In this document: positions 11,435 to 22,689 of the stretch, one piece after another
Layout of the letters: each line of letters starts with the position of its first letter
How positions within the stretch are numbered: the first letter of the stretch is position 1
Source: Alisma plantago-aquatica
Lineage: Eukaryota > Streptophyta > Magnoliopsida > Alismatales > Alismataceae
NCBI GenBank assembly: GCA_963693085.1
Contig: OY856413.1
Coordinates: 470,263,879-470,327,878, forward strand
Reading direction: 5' to 3'
Length of the DNA: 64,000 nucleotides
Notes under the pieces: model-generated
What the model was told of the DNA's origin: nothing
Seen by the model: only the letters and a program-made list of their open reading frames with translations
Databases searched by the model: none
Translations under genes and position numbers: made by a program

Positions 11435-13440
11435 GCCTTGGTAGTTGGAACTTGACTATTTTAATTTTGTCTCCCTAATTAGAACCCTACCTTAGATAGT
11501 TGCCATCTGGGTAAGACGTTCACCCTAGAATTGATCTATGATTTTCGTGAGATGATGAAAGGTTGATAGGAGTTTCACATCAGAACCGTGTTTAGAAAAT
11601 CCTAATGTGATAAGGTTTTAGGTGATCTTACCCTACCATATAGGTTAATGGTGACATATATCTTTGTATGTTACAAGGTATTGACTTGACGATAGGGTCA
11701 TGTAATGAGAATGATGTACTTTTAGGATAAGGAGATCTCATATGGAAAAATTGTGACTTGGTTCCCACATTGATTTTGGTACCCTTTTTTCACCTCAAAA
11801 TTGTTCTCGTCATGAAAAAATATTTTAAATTATACTACTATATGTACAAAAAATTTCTCTAATTTTATCGATGATTTATGAAACTAAGTCACAATGAAGA
11901 GCTATGTGAAATTTTAGTGGAGAAACCCTAGATTTAGTTGTAGTGGATATCAAAAACCTTAGTTTTTTCTATGCGGTGACTAGGAATATGTGGAATAATA
12001 TAAAGGTGTTGTGGGCCTACCCTTTGTACCCTATGACTTTTTGGTTGATAATGTAAACCTTAGGGTTGTTAGGTTCGAGACACAAGGACCTAAAGCACAA
12101 CCCTAGGCTGATATTACATGTTAGTTAGATGCTTGACCAATTAACAACATAAAAAGTATCCACAACTAAAATATTCATATGAAATCCTAATATCTTTATG
12201 ATTTGTTTAGTTTGACTTATTAGGTTAAACCTTTTAAGGGGGAGAAAGAAGTTGGTTGATTGATGTATGGATGGTTAGATTTTGAGGACACATTTTTTTT
12301 AACTGGTGGAGTGTTGTAATGAACTGAAACCTAGCATGTTAACCCAAATCATAAGCGTTGGAGGATATAAAGTTTGATTCTTTAGACTTGGCCGAACAAG
12401 GATAACATAAGAGATCTAACTAAGACCTAATTTAGCTTGCAAACAAATATGACATGATACCCTCATATTAATCATAAGTCCAATAAGGAATACATAAAAT
12501 GTGTCACATGTGGTAGTGTTGTATGTTAATATGCATATAGAAACTATGTGTCCATAATTGAGAATAATGATACATAATCGACATGGAATTGATGAATTTA
12601 ATAAAGATAAATTATACACATATAGAATTTTGTGCACAATAATGATATATAACCCTTTTGGTTGTAATATGAAGTTATGGGAGACAAATGGATGAATAAT
12701 CGTAATAATGATGACATATTGTGATAAATAAAATGATAGTGGGGCACAAATATTAATTATGTATAACTCATGAAATAAAATATAGAAAATGAAATCTAAT
12801 GTGGAAATAATATTCCTTGGGTCCCAATTAGCTTGAAAGTCAAGTTTCACCTTATTTGCACAATAATAATTCTTCTAGTTTCTTTTAGAAAAGGAAATAT
12901 GAGTTTTTCTCTAAAATATCAAATAATTCATTAAATGACTTCAAAAGTGGGAACAAATCTCAACTTTGAAATCTACATACTAAAATAAGCCTATGTTGAA
13001 TTTTCATCTAATGCGGTTAAACTTAAATGTTTAAGCGTAGTGTAGGAGAGAGAAAGTGTGTAAAAGCCCTAAAAATTAAAGAATGTGATAAATAATCTAA
13101 ATATGAAATTTATGGCAAAGTTGTGTTCCATATGTTAGAGTTTGCTTGTGGGTGAAGTTTCACATTAAATGAGTGAATCTAGATGCCTTTAATACATTAG
13201 GAAAGAGAAAGTATGGTTTGCCTTAAAAGAATTAAATAAAATAGTAAAAGTCTCTAAAAGGGAAAACTAATGCCAAAACTGAATTCTACATGCTTTAATT
13301 AGCCTAAGTGCAAATTTCATATTAATTGGACAATTTTTGAACCCCTAATTGGATTGGGAAAGAAAGGAAATAATTAATTAACCACACTTTAGTCTAATTC
13401 GATTTGGATTAGATTTTTCTGATTTATATGCCATGTTGTT
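11435..13440. other. AT-rich region, probably the non-coding body of element E
   Basis: I see no protease, reverse transcriptase or integrase motif on either strand. The 144-codon open frame at 12416-12850 (minus) is low-complexity, hydrophobic and matches nothing I recognise. No second copy of the E LTR end was found downstream, so the element is truncated or non-autonomous. Confidence 0.4.
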
Positions 13441-16141
13441 TTTCTTTCATGTGTAGAACTTCGAACATCCTACAAATGTCAGATTTTAATTTTCGTGTTT
13501 GATTTTCTATCCTACCTTCCGCCTCTTATTTCCCTTTATTTTTCTTGCTATCAGGGACCCTCTCCCTACTCCCTCTCCCCACCCTGATTTCTCTCACCTC
13601 GTTCCTCCGCCGACACCGATTTCTTCTCCAACATCTTCCTTGTTTCTCTCCAAACATGAGGACCCTATTAAACCTAGGGCTCAGGGGATCGTTGCCCAGT
13701 TCCGCATCACACTGCTCATTTCCCTTGTTGCTCCCCTATTTGTGCCCTTTTCTCCCTTCTTTATCCTTTACACCCACCCTCTGGACTATCAAACTTTGTA
13801 AAACTCATCCCACACCACTACTTGATGCCATAGACTCATTCTCCACTAATGCCTTAGTCTCGTATTGCCTCGAGCATACTGCCCCTACCCCAACTTGTCT
13901 GCTCCGGTTGGAGAAAAGGTGACTAGCCTGGTTTGATCCTAGATATGTCTTGGATGTGTACCACTGGTACCGTGAGGATCCCCGAGCCATTGATTTGCCT
14001 CTTCATGTGAGTATGCAAAAAACCCCTTTTCCATTATCCTCCTCAGCCTCTAGATGATTTTCAAGTTTCAGTTCGTTGCTCACCCTATTTTCTTTTCCTA
14101 CATCTTGGAGCATGTTCACCTTTTATCACTATTTCTTACTAGACAATCTCATGTATTTGTTGTTGTGTTCCTTTGTACTCTTCCTGGATCTTCATCCTTC
14201 TGATCATGGCGGAGAAGAGAGGTATTTACTCCAATTACCACACCACCTGAGTTGAGGGTCGTTGGATTCTGGAACAACGGGAAAATTCAACTACGATGTT
14301 CGTTTTCCAAAAAGTGTTCAAGAATTGAAGGATTGATCCACATTTGGTTGGCCTTAGCCGACTGGTTCTTCGGGTTTTGTCAAAGAAGATGATTATGTGT
14401 TGGTTTGCCGTTTTTACCATTGATTTGTTTTGTTTGTTGTCATGACTGAGCATGAGTTGTATGGTCTTTTCAATCATCTGCATTATTCTACCGTGCGATT
14501 GGGATTTTTTGGATCAAAGATCCATGTGTTTAATTTCTATTGGTCTACTTCAGTAGAGCACACTCAATTTCCATGTCATTTTGTCGATGTGGCTTCTTCT
14601 GAGTTTCTAATTGGCTAGAGTTTGCAAAATTCATAGTAATTAAACTGTAAATCAGAAAAATTAACTAAAATAAGTTTTGAAATCACAAAATTATCATCTA
14701 TCCAAGGGTACCCATTTCATTTCTCAATTCCAATCTAATAAATACATTATTTTTGTTGATTTTCTTAATTGGGTTAGTTTTTCTAAAGTTCATAACTAAT
14801 AATTTATAAGTCAACAAAAATAAAGTAAAACATGTTATGAACTCAGTAAAATATAACCTACAATATGACATGATTTTGATAACCTAATTCACAGATAATA
14901 CAAAGGTGACTTTTTTAGGGTTAATGAAATTAGTGTAAATCTAACTCTAATTCTACATACATACTTAATAGATGATTGAAGACCTAGGCTTGGACCTAGA
15001 TCTGACTTTGGACTTGTTTAGACTCTAAAGTGAGGAATGACTCTAAAGTGAGGTATGTTTGCATCCCTGATTATTCTATATTGAGCAATCATCCTAAATT
15101 ATCACTCTTTTGATAGCCCACACAACATCTCTCTCTTTTGAGAATAAATTCCATATGAAATATTCTACTTGATTTTGATATTATGATCATCCAACTTTAT
15201 TGGACTTTCTTTTGATTCCAAATTACACTTTATTCTTGAAGAAACCCTAATTTTGCCACTTATGTGGTGGATGTTTATATTGTCTATTTGTGTGATGGCA
15301 ATCTTATTTAATCTGATTATACTTTTTACTTGCCTCTACATTCAACATTTTATGTGATTCAGTAGCTCTAGAGTAGTGTAATTATATTAATTTTTGGGTT
15401 GTGTGCCCATCTATTATTTTTTAGATGGAGGTTGTGTCCCCATTCCGGGTGATGATACCTATTTTTATATATATTGGGAGTTTGACATTACGTAAATCTC
15501 TATCAGGTTCCAAATTTGTGAGACTCGACTGCCTTTATTATTTATATTGTTCTAGTACTATACTTATCTCATATACATGCATGTTGATATTATTGTTATA
15601 GGTTTTGTGCCTAAAGATGTATATGTACTTGTGTGACACAACTCTTAAGTTTTATTATTAATGGCAAGTCTCTCTTTTGTCATATGATTGTAATTCATTT
15701 TTCTTGATGACCACTTGGAATTTTTTTTATAGAAACACCATGTTTATTTAGTCCTTTATTTCATAATGTTGCTGCACCTAGTGTGCACAAACCAGCTTTA
15801 ATTGTGTGATTAGCAACCAAACATCAATATTAACTAACTCGGACCGGATTAATCCTACCTGACACAAGAAGACAAGCCATAATTCGGGTTCAACCCCTAA
15901 CCAAACAAGGGTTAGGGATCCCACAATGACGACGATGGTCGGGTGGTGTGAGGGTGGTGTGAGACCGGGACAGGGAGATCCCGGCGGGCAGAAACAACAC
16001 AAATCCTTCGCACCTATCCTGCTACTCAGTAGTGTTATTGAGTAAGAAAAATTCTACACATAACACCTGACCTACCCGCTGGCCTACCCGGTACTCGAGA
16101 ATAGGTGATTTTTAATTAATCCCAGCATGCAGCCGGTTTTT
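13441..16141. other. Unidentified region with a pyrimidine-rich block
   Basis: 13499-13922 is C/T-rich and carries two overlapping frames coding Pro/Ser/Leu-rich peptides, an expected by-product of composition. It resembles retrotransposon leader or U3 sequence more than a gene. 14200-14640 has several short open stretches with no recognisable domain. 14640-15780 is AT-rich. 15780-16120 is GC-richer, with many CpG and a 74-codon minus frame I do not recognise. Nothing here supports a gene call. Confidence 0.3.
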
Positions 16142-16514
16142 GATATTATTACCCATATAAAAGCATGTAAAATACATGCAAGGTACAGATACTCTGTCCA
16201 CTCCATGCAATAGTCATGCAAATGACAGATATCAATCAACTATAGCTTACAAAAAAATTCTATTACATATTTATCCTCACTGCAGATTACGTAAGTATTG
16301 TACCTACAATAAATACATATACATTCACAAGTGAATTTGAGAGGTAATGTACTTATATTTGACAAACTGGGTTGAAAATTAATAATTGGGTACAATACTT
16401 ATAGATGCATTTTATAGTTGATTATTGACCATATGTGCACTACACTTTTGTAAAAAAATTATGTCCAGGTGAAAAATGTTGTTATTGGATTCCATAGGTA
16501 CTGTACTTATGCTT
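16142..16514 (+). repeat. Left inverted arm of the foldback element
   Basis: This is the reverse complement of 17067-17439 with two differences, both within the 60 bases 16181-16240 (T/C and C/T). It also contains short words of the central repeat family, such as taagtattgtacc and gtacaatactta. Confidence 0.93.
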
Positions 16515-16812
16515 CCAGATCAGTTATACAATTATGCTTGATTTTGTAATTTGTTAGGTACTGTACTTATGCTTGATTTTATAATTTGGTAGGTATTGTA
16601 CTTATGTTTGAAAATATTGGATTCCGTAGGTATTGTACTTATGCTTGTTATTGGATTCCATAGGTATTGTACTTATGCTTCCAGATCAGTTATACAATTA
16701 TGTTTGATTTTGTAATTTGTTAGGTACTGTACTTATGCTTGATTTTTCCGTAGGTACTGTGCTTATGCTTCCATATCAATGTTGTTATTAGATTCCGTAG
16801 GTACTGTACTAA
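16495..16812 (+). repeat. Direct repeats of about 20 bp in the foldback centre
   Basis: TAGGTACTGTACTTATGCTT or close variants begin near 16495, 16555, 16590, 16627, 16661, 16721, 16751 and 16797. Spacing is irregular (30-60 bp) because different linkers lie between them. An inverted copy forms the inner edge of the right arm (17067-17086). Confidence 0.85.
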
Positions 16813-17066
16813 TACGGGAATACTGATGAGTGTATTAGAACGAGAGAGAATAATTACAAGAGAAAAAATGAATTAATAAAGATGAGAGCCGGAGAGAAGA
16901 GTAGAAAGACATACTGTGTCATTCTCTGTACTTTGCATGGACTTGGCATGACTTTTGCATGAGTATTAATACAAAGACAACTGCAAATGCTGCAGATGTA
17001 TTTTCCCAAAAAATAGGTGGGAACTCGGGGGTAAGGGGGACTGTGTGTAGCGTAACACATTGAGTA

Positions 17067-17439
17067 AAGCATAAGTACAGTACCTATGGAATCCAATAAC
17101 AACATTTTTCACCTGGACATAATTTTTTTACAAAAGTGTAGTGCACATATGGTCAATAATCAACTATAAAATGCATCTATAAGTATTGTACCCAATTATT
17201 AATTTTCAACCCAGTTTGTCAAATATAAGTACATTACCTCTCAAATTCACTTGTGAATGTATATGTATTTATTGTAGGTACAATACTTACGTAATCTGCA
17301 GTGAGGATAAATATGTAATAGAATTTTTTTGTAAGCTATAGTTGATTGATATCTGTCATTTGCATGACTATTACATGGAGTGGACAGAGTATCTGTGCCT
17401 TGCATGTATTTTACATGCTTTTATATGGGTAATAATATC
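17067..17439 (-). repeat. Right inverted arm of the foldback element
   Basis: Inverted copy of 16142-16514. The last base of the arm is at 17439, after which the flanks no longer match. Confidence 0.93.
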
Positions 17440-18342
17440 GGTGAATCACCACGGACAAGCCGATTCGCGTATGGCAGAAGCGAGTTAATTAACCACGACA
17501 TCGCTGACGACAGCCACGTGGTCGGTGTTATTAGTAGGTAAACTGAAGGGATGACTAGTAGGTGAATTGGAATTTGGAAAAGAGAGGACTCAGAGGAGAG
17601 GGGATTGTGGTGCAGCAGAAAGAAGACGAAGGTGGTCCCAGCGTGCGTCACTAGTAAAGGTGTGGCGTGCCGGGAATAAGGGGACTCAGAGGAGAGGGGA
17701 TTGATGGTTGCTCGTTGGATATTTAATTCGTTTCAGCCGCCCACCACTGCTGGTCTCTGGGCTTGGTCTGCCTGACTCATGGTCACGGGTAGGCTGGATA
17801 TTTCACAAATATACCATCACTTGCTAGTGGGCCAATGGCTCTATATTATTGACATCATTGTACCTGCCCCGTTTCGCTTGATTTTTTTGGCAGCTAGGAT
17901 GGAGAGTAATTAAGAGGTGTCTGTAATGCATCTTTGCCCGCCTACCTACAAGTGACTTATTTATCTCTGGGTAAAAGTGATGGAATTCTTTTCTCATTGC
18001 ATCCGTTTCACCGCTTGAAAATTGTGATCAAGATTCTGGTTGAGACCCGTCAACGAAATTTCTTTCTCGGAATAACGATTCTGCGTATAATTTCTTTATA
18101 GCAAAATTAGATTAAACTTTCACGACGAGTGTAGTGCCATCTTGGCTTTAACACAAACAGAAAACGAGATGGATTGGAAAATATTTGATCATGCTGTCGA
18201 TCTTTCTGTCTGTTATATTATTATTCTTTTGTATCCTATGACGTGTTTAAAACTCTTTGATGATTATTAAAATTTAGAATGTTTTGTCTCCGCTGCGACC
18301 AAGATAACCAAAACGGTTAGATATTATACTAGAACAATCATG
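17440..18342. other. Non-repetitive spacer with a G-box and a 22-bp direct repeat
   Basis: GC-richer than its surroundings up to about 17800. CCACGTGG (17514-17521) is a perfect G-box palindrome. GGACTCAGAGGAGAGGGGAT and the next two bases occur twice, at 17586-17607 and 17682-17703, 96 bp apart. This could be a displaced promoter fragment. No coding exon was identified. Confidence 0.35.
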
Positions 18343-18821
18343 CCCCATGTGATTTTGATTCAAGAAACCAAGACTACACTAAGTCAGCGACTACCCAGTG
18401 ATCTAGGAGGTAATTTCATCGACTATTGGATACAGAAACCGGCATAGGGTTTAAGTGTGGGCATATTAATTCATTCGAACAATCTTTATATCACATGTCT
18501 AGCCAATATTACAAAGGAACACTCCAACACAATATTGTACACTAATAATCACACCAAGTTTCAATGGGTTTTGCGGAGATTTATGGTGAACCTAGCCATA
18601 ATAAAAACAATATTTTTAGAAAATTTTATGGATTGGTTCTTGATTGTAAGAACCAATTGTGGTTGCTAGGTGGTGACATCAACTGTAACCGATTCATCTA
18701 TCAAAGAAATTTTAATCAAGAGTCAACACCACAAAACCAACACAATATGAAAAAATTAAAATAGTTCATTAACAACAATGAACTTATTGATATCAAAGTT
18801 ACTAACTCACATTACACGTGG
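18343..18821 (+). pseudogene. LINE (L1-type) endonuclease fragment
   Basis: LINE ORF2 begins with an AP-like endonuclease that nicks target DNA for target-primed reverse transcription. The frame from 18343 reads HVILIQETK, matching the catalytic-Glu motif. In another frame, LWLLGGDINCN near 18657-18690 matches the GGDFN motif, and NELIDI...SHYTW (18777-18821) matches the end of the domain. An in-frame TAG follows ...IQKPA, another stop lies near 18764, and there is a frame shift near 18560. No reverse transcriptase follows. It is a short dead fragment. Confidence 0.7.
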
Positions 18822-19019
18822 TTGTGAGTGTCTTCATTGGCCACATTAGATTGTTTTCTCTATACCGACTACTAACATCCAATTCTAGAGAACTTTCATG
18901 CTCAATTTTCCTTAGAATCATCATAAATTACAAGCAAAATACTTTATATATTCACCCCTTTAAGCCGATTTTTCTAAATAACCTTCTAATAAATTGGTCC
19001 TTAAAATTTCATGAAAATG

Positions 19020-19860
19020 GACAAGTATTGGGGTAGCTCGATCAACATCAATCAAGGAGCGCTTAATCGAGCTTTGTCAACCGAGCATCATGACAATCAA
19101 CACCACTCTTCAGGCATACCTCAATAACGCTCTACCAATTAGGAGTACCACCATTCAATATCCACAGTTGGGAAAAAATATTAATGTTTATTGACCCAAT
19201 AGAGAAAAAAAGATGTCAATCAAGGATTATGAATCGAGCAAACAATCGACAAGAAAATTCAATATAGTAATTACTCTAAAACTAGCTTGGCATCCACTAG
19301 TCAATATAAAGTTGATTGCTATAGTGAATCTACTTAGACATATCCCAAGACCAATTGAGTGTTAATCTCGATAGGCATCAGCTAAAGTTACTGAAACTGA
19401 CCTTTAGCCATCGAAGATGCAGTAATCAACTTCTACCAATCGAGTATCATTATCAATAGCTCACCTTGCTGACTCACTGCCATGTGGACTAATTAGGTGG
19501 CACATATGACTCCAAGTTGTACCTATAAATAGGAGCCTTTGGCATCAATTGTGAGGCAACTTGACTTTGAAGCAAGCAGGCGGAGACACTACTCCAGTAA
19601 GTCTAAGAGCCAGAGAGAACTTGTTTTATCACTATGTGGATCGATCAGTGTCTCTTTTGTCCAACCACTCACTAGAGATTGACCAATTTTCTACCTCGAG
19701 AGAAGAGTTTGGTGAGTCTCAACCTTCAGTGAAATCAAGGGTGATTGACCAGTGTTCTCAATTTATCAACTTGATCAATCTCAGTCATACTTTGGTCATT
19801 GAGAATTATCAATCACCAAAAAATACTTCAAAATGTCAGATCTTAAGTCATCCATCATGA
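19020..19860 (+). mobile_element. Probable LTR fragment with TATA box
   Basis: Words such as atcgag, tcaatc and accgag recur from 19040 to 19470. They are followed by CCTATAAATAGGAGCC (TATAAATA at 19524-19531) and a leader-like stretch. The same order of CG-bearing motifs, then ctataaatagg, occurs in LTRs F (58143) and K (60624, minus strand). Boundaries are not resolved. The 99-codon frame at 19561-19860 has no recognisable domain. Confidence 0.4.
19524..19531 (+). promoter_or_regulatory. TATA box of the LTR-like fragment
   Basis: TATAAATA in the context cctataaataggag, the usual plant LTR promoter form. Confidence 0.45.
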
Positions 19861-20039
19861 CTGTCAATACATATATGTTGGTGGTACTGAGACTTCTGTC
19901 AGGTTTTTGGCTATACATCTTTCCCTCCAGTAGAAATGAGCACTACCCCTATAGTTGCATTTGTGGCTTTAGCCTTTGTCCACTTATACTTCTATCTGGT
20001 TGTAGTAGTGGCAGATTGTAGCTAGAAAGAGATGCCTAT

Positions 20040-21290
20040 GTTTTGATAGAGCCCCCTCTTGTTCATTTTTTCAACCCGTTCTCCTTCCATTGTGATCTTT
20101 GGGAAGGTTTTGTACCTCTGCAAAGATAAATGGGTCGTGAGAGTTGGCATGGTGGCATTGATCACCATGTCCATCACGTCTTAATCTATGGGATTAGACT
20201 CTAGCTAGGCAGAAAGATCCCTCCATCGCCCAATGAACTCAGATAAGAATGCATATCTCCTCTATAGTAATGCTTCTAGGTACTCCTTGGTTGTGTCCAA
20301 GTCTAAATTCTAGCCATATTGGTCAACAAAATTCTCAGCCATCTTAATTCACTTGGTGATGGCGGTCATGTCCAGCTTATTGCACCAGGCCAATGTTGGA
20401 CATGTTAGGGTCTGTGCAAAGAAGCATATTACTATTTTGTCATCTTGTACTTTCACCATATCTAAATAGTACACCTTGAAGTGGGCCATGGGATCCCCCT
20501 TTCTAGAGTACTCATGGAACTTTGACATGTTGAAGTTGTTAGGAATATTTGCATCTGAGATGTGGTAAAAATCATTGAGAATTTTTCAATTGTCTTTTCC
20601 CATCTAGTTTTTTGATATTTTCAAGATCTGAAGAAGTAGGGGGTACATAGCGGAAGGTTCTTATGAAGTAGATTCTTGGCATTCGACCACCACTGATATC
20701 ACTGGCGGCCTTATTGTTATTCGTGACACCTTGTATACAAGTGGTGGTAACAAGTATGGGGCGGTGAGATTGCAAAATGGGGACTGCTCCATGAGCATTA
20801 AGATGTTGTGCTTGAATTTTTATGTTAGTGATGCCTTCTTAGCCTCTCAAGGATCCCTTTTTGTAGGTACAACTTCTTCTTTAGGATTCAACACGTATGG
20901 TGTTTCCTCCTAAGATGTTGGTTTTTCCTCGCTGTCTCAGAATGGTGGACCCTAATAGGGCCCTTTATAGAATAGTTTTGGTTGAGGTAGGTAGGAACCC
21001 CACACATCGTAGGAATGGAATAGTGTTGGTGATCCAACATGTGTATCCCCTTGATCGATGAACCTTAAGTCGTGTCATCCTTCATCATATCTTGAGCTTC
21101 GTGGTGGTGTGAAGAGCATGTTGGGTAGCTGCTCATGTGATAGACCTTCCTGAGAGGCATACATATCAGGCACCATTGTGGCTTCTTTGTGCTTTTCCAC
21201 TCCTTCAAGTTTGTCTGTCATGTTGTGGACAACATCTTCCTTGGTGCCTCTATCCAATTGATGATCCATACTATTGTTCCTGGCCATATA
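20040..21290 (-). pseudogene. gag: Tat/Ogre-like gag fossil
   Basis: Read on the minus strand, 20575 to 20040 encodes words such as KGDPMAHFK, an aromatic-rich helix region and DLDTTKEYLEALL, the pattern of plant Tat/Ogre-type gag near the retrotransposon gag domain. Several stops interrupt it. A 71-codon minus frame at 21075-21287 (charged, Gln/His-rich) and one at 20572-20775 may be the upstream part in other frames. No protease or pol follows to the left, so it is truncated. Lineage assignment is by resemblance only. Confidence 0.55.
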
Positions 21291-21784
21291 GGATGATCAT
21301 TGGCAAGACTAGGTGAAGTATGTTGTTCTTGACCTTCCCATTATGTCCTGAGATTCACAGTAGCGAGATTCAAAAGTAGATTATAAGATCATGTGAGAAT
21401 GATACTATATGTTTGGGGATGGGTCCAAACTCACATTGGTCATGCCATGACAAAAAATATAGGATGGTGGACATGACATTCCTTAGAGAAGTGTACTAGT
21501 AGAATTATTTAAAAAATAGGATGGAAGGTGGGGATTTCAAGTGGTTTCTCAAGATTAAGATATCCGTCACTAGGTCAATGGATGTGCTCAATCAGTTGCT
21601 TTTATTCCCTAGGGTGCTCGCGTCTAGCAGCGTTTCCAAACTGAAACCCTTAGCAACATCCATGACACTCTAGTATCTTCTAAGTTTGATGAGTTTCTCT
21701 TGGAGGTCCTTGACCCTCAGAAGCAATGAGCGGTCAGCAAGGAGAGAGAGCTTCAGCTTGTCTTCTCCCTATTCACTGAGAAGT

Positions 21785-22170
21785 TAAGTATAAATCATGG
21801 TCTAGTTTGGGGTCATAATCTAAGAGTGTAAATGTGGGCATAAAAGCACAAGGTTCTCTAGTTTAAGGTCATAGTCTAGGACCATATATGTTAGCTTGAA
21901 AGGAGCTAAACAATCCAGTTTTAGCTAGTATTCTAGGATACTAGATAGGAAGATAAAGTTCATCTTTCGTCCAATTTTAGGTCATAGTCTAATACCCTAA
22001 AAGAATTTAAAAGGTGGGGTTGGATCTTTTTAAAGTCATAGTCTAGGACCATAAAAGGATTTGAAAGGTGAGCTTGGATCAATTTAAGGTCATAGCCCAT
22101 TACTTGAAAAGGATTTGAAAGGTGAGGTTGGATTAGATTAAGCTCATAGTCCATAACCATTGATAGTTCA
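21785..22170 (-). repeat. Degenerate tandem repeat, unit about 60 bp
   Basis: The words ggtcatagtctaggacc and aaaaggatttgaaaggtgag recur every 60 bp or so from 21960 to 22165, with more decayed copies to 21785. On the minus strand it translates as a repeated DYxLxxIQxHLxNPF peptide, a by-product of the repeat. It lies just upstream of the minus-strand gag fossil, so it could be the leader of that element. Confidence 0.75.
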
Positions 22171-22689
22171 ATACTGACCAATAGGAAATTGCCACATCAT
22201 TAAAGCGATCGAGATAATTGAAGAAAAAGGGAGAGGGAGAAAACACCATTTGACCCAAGATCAGGTTTGAAGTTGTATAGGTAACCAAACTAGAGCTTCT
22301 AGAGAAGGTAAAATAGCAAGAAACCAAAACCCTAGAAGAACATGGTAAAAAGAGATGGAAATCATCAATTTTAAACATAGAAGTGTGAGTTTTAAGAATG
22401 TATTAAGCAATATATGAGAAGGGGGTTAACAAAACTTGCCTCTAGGAAGGTAAGAAGGTCCAAACAGAAAGCATCCTAAGATTAGAAGGTCTAGTTTCTC
22501 CAAGACAAGCTCCTTTCTTGAGCAAAGATCACTTTCTCCACTTTAGAGGTGCAAACCCTAGCAAAAGAGCATGGAGATGAGATGTTTTAGGGTTCTAGGT
22601 GGAGTTTTACCATGGAAGGTCATGGTTACGACTTGGAAGAAGGTGGGAGGAATACTAGAAGCATGAAAATAGGAAAGTAAAGGAGGATT
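22171..22689 (-). mobile_element. LTR-like flank of the element C insertion, minus strand
   Basis: On the minus strand the right part of this block continues the A-like LTR sequence that resumes at 50258 on the other side of element C. For example, TTCCATGGTAAAACTCCACC resembles the A sequence near 8367. Homology fades leftwards. It is a decayed LTR fragment into which C inserted. Confidence 0.45.
22685..22689 (+). repeat. Target-site duplication of element C, left copy
   Basis: GGATT is repeated exactly at 50253-50257, immediately outside the two LTR ends of element C. Confidence 0.9.

Larger units (their letters stand above)
16142..17439. mobile_element. Foldback (long terminal inverted repeat) element, 1.3 kb
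   Basis: Two 373-bp arms (16142-16514 and 17067-17439) are inverted copies that I read as differing at only two positions. They begin GATATTATTACCC and end GGGTAATAATATC. The 552-bp centre holds direct repeats and no coding frame. Known options are a foldback element, a non-autonomous Mutator-like element with long terminal inverted repeats, or a large MITE. No convincing 8-10 bp target duplication flanks it (left CCGGTTTTT, right GGTGAATCA), so the class stays open. The near-identity of the arms implies recent formation or conversion. Confidence 0.85.

Noticed and set aside
12416..12850. 144-codon minus-strand frame
   Set aside because: AT-rich, hydrophobic low-complexity translation with no domain. 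An open frame of this length is plausible by chance in AT-rich DNA only if stops are depleted, so I leave it uncalled and do not invent a gene.
13499..13922. Pro/Ser-rich frames of 100 and 125 codons
   Set aside because: Two overlapping frames in a pyrimidine-rich tract are a composition effect. No domain is recognised.
16830..16860. CTGATGAG within the foldback centre as a hammerhead core
   Set aside because: No GAAA after a plausible stem II and no matching flanking stems.
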